Shown here one piece after another: positions 59,797 to 64,000 of a stretch of 64,000 nucleotides of DNA. The notes below the pieces were generated by a model, which worked only from the letters and a program-made list of their open reading frames with translations, was not told the origin of the DNA and ran no database searches. The translations under genes and the position numbers were made by a program. Numbering within the stretch: position 1 is the stretch's first letter; every line of letters begins with the position of its first letter. Origin of the DNA: Rotaria socialis (taxonomy: Eukaryota; Rotifera; Eurotatoria; Philodinida; Philodinidae); NCBI GenBank assembly GCA_905331475.1, contig CAJNYU010003536.1, positions 53,727 through 117,726 of the forward strand. Direction: 5' to 3'.

Positions 59797-61610
59797 TTCT
59801 CCTTCCTTCTCTTTCTGTTGTCTTTCCATTGTTCCAATGTATCTCTCTCCTATATATACGTGCGTTATGTATGAAGTTGTTACACTCTGGAGATGTCCGA
59901 TGACACAATACACCATCATGCCGACGGGCATAGGCGGCACTCTCTAGTTTTGTCGTTACACTCTGGATAACTTGCAGTAGCCTAATAAACATCATTGCCG
60001 AGAGTGGCACAAGCTACTCCAATCAAGTTGTTCGTTACAGGAGTGTATGTCGGCTTCGATTTATATTAATATACTTTTAAAATTTGTTTTCTCAACAAAA
60101 AAGAAAAAGAGAATAAATTTTGATTCAAGTGCCAATAATGACTTAAAGCGAATATCTACGTGAAATTGCCATTACTCATTACAACAATTGAAAGAAGATA
60201 CCAGATAGCACAGTTACATCAGCTAACAAGATGTACGGTTTTGCAGTTCTACGTTTCATATGTCAATTTATATTGCACTAAATGCTGTGAGAAGTAACAC
60301 TATTATATATGTTTTTGAATTTGACCATAAAAGAAACTATAAAAATATGTGTGAATAGGTTTGTGAATACAGATTTTGGGAAAACTTTTAAAGGCACATG
60401 TTTTGAAAAAAGGACCAGACTCTATGATTTTTTCTGTGCAGAAATTTTCACAAAATAGATGCTATCGTGATTATTTAGAGTCATGCAGCTATATACAGGC
60501 AAGCTAGTGAACGTACAAAACGTACATATATTTATAGAAATTGTCTTTTTTCAGATTATTTATTGGTCGAAAACATGCTGATCTTAACTAATAATCAAAA
60601 AAGGAATCCTTTGAAGAGAAGTGATGGAGATCGAGCAAGCGCGACACCAGACAGATTCAAGAATCTGAAAGATTTTAATTTTCAGATTAAAATAATCGAA
60701 TGGAATAAAATGAAAAAATACTGAAATTCATTATTAAGAAAAAGTAAATAATAAAAAAATACACTGTATGATGGATTTGAGTCACAGTTTCAATTTATGC
60801 CGCACATTTCACCCTGAAGTGCATTGTGCCATTGCTAGACAACGTATGCCGTACTTGGCGGTGGATTTTATTCTAATGTGATTATGTTGAGTTTTAATTA
60901 TTTTTTTTACAGTTCTGATCTCACATACGGGAAAAAATATTAAACGGAAGTGTTGAATAATGATTATTTTTCTTAACAAGTTGAGAATGTGGAAAGCATT
61001 GACGTCATTCGCATGGCAACTTGTATATTTCTTGTAGTTTAGCCATGCACAAAAAACTGTCGAGATTCAACTAGGTGAATTGATATGGTATTAATTATAT
61101 ATGTCACAGTTGACATGGGAATTTAGTTGAGATTGGAATGCAGGAAAAAGAAAATTAATTAGAAAAACGAAAAGAAAAAACATAACAAAGAGACATTCGC
61201 TGAGAGTGATTTCTTTTTTAACGTATTACAAAATAATTTATTTAAAGAATTATTTGCAAACACTGAAATATTAATCTTATTGTTTCAAAATGTGTTATTA
61301 TATAAAATTTTATTTAGATTTAATAAAGAAAAAAAAAGTATTCAATAAATTTTGTTTTTGTGAATATTCTATTTTCTTGCTTATATGAGTCATATCATTG
61401 ATTATTCTCTTTTGTTTTATTTATGATTTGGTATTATAAGGAAGTAAAATAATTGGTTCGTCCATGTAAGATAATTTACCAAAATTTTTTTTTCAAAATT
61501 GTTTCAAAATTTTAGTTTTTTATTTAAGCTGTCTAATAAAATTTATTGACCGATACATTTGACAATCATTCATTGATTAACTTAATTCTTATTTATTGAT
61601 TGTTGTTGCT
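59797..61610. other. Intergenic, no gene seen
   Basis: AT-rich, with repeats of GTTACACTCTGGA at about 59877 and 59952. Opposite-strand open frames at 59675-60010 overlap the fragment above and are not supported. Confidence 0.5.
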
Positions 61611-63148
61611 ATGAAACATACGAGAGGTAAACATAAATTATGTCGAAGTTGTAATTATTTAAGTTATTATGTTTTGTCTCGAAACAAAAGTCGTGTCAAC
61701 ATGAATATTTTTTATCAAAAACTTGAATCATATATAAATAGCATTGATGTTAAGAAACAAACGAATTATACAATAAAGAATGATATGTATTTAGATATTT
61801 TGAATGTTCTTAAATCACAAAATGTAAATCAATTATCTAAATTTAAATCTGGGTTAGAAATACTTTTCGTCTAGTTCAAATAGGGCTATGTGAATTGATT
61901 TATGCAACTAAAAATAATCTTCCATTAATAGCACATGAAAAAGTTTATGAATGCCACATCGCCGTTGGTCATTCTGGTCGTGATAAAACTTGGGCTGAAG
62001 TTAGATTAGTTGTTTTATTCACAATAATTCTTATTATCTTTTGATCTAGATTAAAACTCGATATGCTGGCATACCGCAACAAGCTATTTCTATCTTTATT
62101 AACATGTGCGACGTCTGTCAAACAAGATGATCGTTTCCAAAAGCGACGAGTGGTAAACCAATTATCTCTATTGGCTTTTTAACTCGTTTGCAAGTTGATT
62201 TAATTGACATGAGAAGTATAAAACATGATGGATTTAATTTTATTGTGCATGCCAAAGATCACTTTACAAAATTCAGCTGGTTATTTGCATTACCATCAAA
62301 AGAAGCCCATCATGTTGCACTTCATTTAAGAAATCTTTTTTTATACATTTGGTCCTCCGAAAATTCTGCAAAGTGATAATGAAAAAGAATTTGTGTAAGA
62401 ATTAATTTTAAACTGATAGTATATTATTATATATTTATTAGGGCAAACATTATTTTGAATCTCAAGTTGAATTGGCCTGATCTAATTATCATTAATGGTC
62501 GTCCAAGACATCCACAAAGACAAGGATTGGTCGAAAGAGTCAATGCTGTAGTTCAAAAAATGTTAGGAAAATGGCTTGAAACAAATAAATCACTTGATTG
62601 GCCACAGGGATTCGGTATGTAGTATATAATAAATTGATTTTGAAATTAATAATTGGTACTGTAACGAAATTGTTAAGGATTTGTCATGCTTGCAATGAAT
62701 AATTGTATTTCTCAAAGTACAAAAACAAACACCTTATGAAATGGTTTTTGGTCAATCTGTACGAAATGATCATGATTTCTGGTTACAACTTCATCAACAG
62801 TCCATTAATAAAACAATCGTTGACGAAGAAGAGTTACCTGAATCACTTGCCGATAATTTAAATTTAAATGATCATTCAGTGCGTATTAACATTCATTGTT
62901 TACTAGTTACAAATATACATTTATATTCTTTTTTCAAAGTTAATTGATAATAATTCTGAATATGCTGATGCTTGTTCACCAATTCCAATATTATCAACGA
63001 ATACATACGTGCTTCAAAATGATAAGTAAGAATTTTATTTTTATGCAATTAAATTTATATTTTTTTATTGCATGTTAGTAATGATACTCAAACATCACAC
63101 AAACGAATTCGTGAAGAAGCTGAAAAAAATTATATTCGTACTACAGGT
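61611..63148 (+). pseudogene. Integrase gene relic (KRBA2/SCAND3-like DDE integrase) with introns
   Basis: A retroviral-type integrase related to transposon-derived KRBA2/SCAND3 proteins. Reading across frames gives, in order: an N-terminal region with FYQKLESYINSI; an HHCC zinc-binding stretch (HIAVGHSGRD ... MCDVCQ); the catalytic core with Asp in LQVDLIDM, Asp in KILQSDNEKEF and Glu in GRPRHPQRQGLVERVNA; then MVFGQSVRNDHDFW. The DDE triad and zinc ligands are all present. The gene is broken by a TGA near 62130 and by frameshifts near 61860, in the T7 run near 62340 and in the A5 run near 62710. Short introns (about 61999-62050, 62395-62443, 62616-62678, 62880-62939, 63027-63079) still have GT...AG ends and restore frame locally. 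It stops making sense after 63148. Either a decayed DNA transposon or a domesticated gene that died; assembly errors in homopolymers could explain two of the shifts. Confidence 0.78.
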
Positions 63149-63536
63149 AATATTTTCCTATTTAAAATAATATTATGCGTGTTTATTTGCAAGTAACATT
63201 TATCGACATCGAATGTCGATTCACTGAGCCCTAGACGGACAGAACTCAATAGTGAAAATCAATTAATAGCAGAAATTATTGTTGATTTGTGTTAGAAGGG
63301 GATGCTGATATTTCCGAAGGGGCGGCAGATAGTTCAATAAACACGACAATGATGTCCTGAGAGTGGAAGGACCGCGAGGAGACAGAAATCTCATATTACT
63401 ATAAAACCGTTTGCATCTGCAATTTTACAAACGGTTTGTCACTAGGGCTAACTCTTCTGCGTGTCCTTCTGGCGAATCTGGCCATGATTTCTACCTCAAT
63501 AATGCTTATTTTTGCACAAAAAAAAAGGTCGCTTTG

Positions 63537-63785
63537 TGCTACAGAAATGATCACTTATACCATAAATATGGTCATTTCTATCTTAGAAATGGTCGTTTGA
63601 GGAACACAAATGACCATTTGTGCTATGGAACTGGTCATTTTTGCCATAAAAATGGTCATTCGTGCTTCAGAAACGGTCATTTATGCCTCAGAAAAGATCA
63701 TTTATGCTATAGAAACGATGGTTTGTGCTTCAGAAATAGTCAGTTGTGTCATGAACATGGTCATTTATCCCTTGGAAATGGTCAT
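63537..63785 (+). repeat. 21-base minisatellite, about 12 units
   Basis: Units resemble GCTTCAGAAACGGTCATTTAT with base changes. Because 21 is a multiple of 3, the array is open in two frames: one gives a 7-residue repeat (CYRNDHL, CHKNGHS, CFRNGHL, CLRKDHL, CYRNDGL), the other a hydrophobic one (ASETVIY-like). A start at 63411 would give a 125-residue protein ending at the array, but there is no sign it is expressed. Confidence 0.9.
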
Positions 63786-63801
63786 TAATAGACCTGACAA
63801 A

Positions 63802-63993
63802 ATGAAAAATGTCTGTTTGGCTGATTTTGCTTTATTGTATAATGTGTCAAAGAAAAAAGCAGACAATGCTCGAATTACGGAAAATTCTGATGATGAAGAT
63901 ATCATTGACAATGCAATTGATGAAAAAACTATTGCTTTAAAGATGAAAAATGGAAAAGGTTGGATTAAAAACAGGAAAAAGAAAAAAAAATAA
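63802..63993 (+). pseudogene. Helitron-like helicase fragment
   Basis: The frame reads CLADFALLYNVSKKK, an acidic spacer, then IALKMKNGKGWIKNRKKKKK and a stop. This resembles the segment of Helitron helicases in which a short 'F...Y' motif is followed by a basic KNGxGxIxxR..KxKIIR motif. The final poly-A run shifts the frame: one base over, the sequence continues K-I-I-R, as expected for the family, so a one-base homopolymer change probably ended the frame. The window ends here. The frame is continuous upstream with the 21-base minisatellite. Confidence 0.5.
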
Positions 63994-64000
63994 TAAGATG

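Noticed and set aside
63537..63785. CRISPR-like array
   Set aside because: Units are contiguous 21-base repeats without unique spacers, in a eukaryotic contig.

Overview
The window looks like nuclear DNA of a bdelloid rotifer (Adineta/Rotaria type). This is inferred from several things together: strongly AT-rich DNA; compact animal genes split by many introns of about 50-60 bases with GT...AG ends; metazoan families (sidekick, claudin-like, DBH-like monooxygenase, TMEM45, peptide GPCR, RBFA); an ADP-ribosyltransferase fused to TPR repeats; a bacterial-type methylglyoxal synthase; and many short DNA-transposon relics. No prokaryotic operon, CRISPR array, rRNA or convincing tRNA was seen.

Layout, left to right. 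1-261: 3' end of a trypsin-like protease. 1659-2047: a possible broken exon. 3773-4360 (+): intronless methylglyoxal synthase, a candidate bacterial acquisition. 5700-14179 (+): complete sidekick orthologue, 26 exons, 2141 residues, 6 Ig and 13 FN3 domains, TM segment, PDZ-type tail. 15648-20161 (+): unrecognised 1081-residue protein with an ankyrin-like segment. 20985-21413: gene fragment. 23651-24881 (+) and 25853-27784 (-): a microbial-type poly(ADP-ribose) glycohydrolase facing, tail to tail, an arginine-type ADP-ribosyltransferase with TPRs. 29.1-31.6 kb: repeat-rich stretch with GC-rich palindromes. 31778-33497 (-): secreted beta-propeller-like protein with a Cys-rich tail. 34427-37351 (-): claudin-superfamily four-TM protein with a long Tyr/Pro-rich tail. 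38058-39973 (+): DOMON plus copper type II monooxygenase (DBH/TBH/MOXD1 family). 41573-43621 (+): TMEM45-like. 44012-46593 (+): mitochondrial RBFA, its first intron holding a foldback element. 46.6-55.0 kb: gene-poor, with two copies of one foldback element, the second carrying a different foldback element in its centre. 54969-57872 (+): DMSR/sex-peptide-receptor-like GPCR. 58.8-64 kb: transposon graveyard (a 297-bp TA-flanked element, a truncated secreted-protein gene, an integrase relic with readable introns, a 21-bp minisatellite, a Helitron-like helicase fragment).

The genes are mostly independent animal transcription units. The one functional pairing suggested by position is the ADP-ribosylation eraser/writer pair at 23.6-27.8 kb. 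All exon joins were made by eye from GT/AG sites and frame continuity. For every multi-exon gene the summed exon length is a multiple of three, which supports the models but does not replace transcript data.
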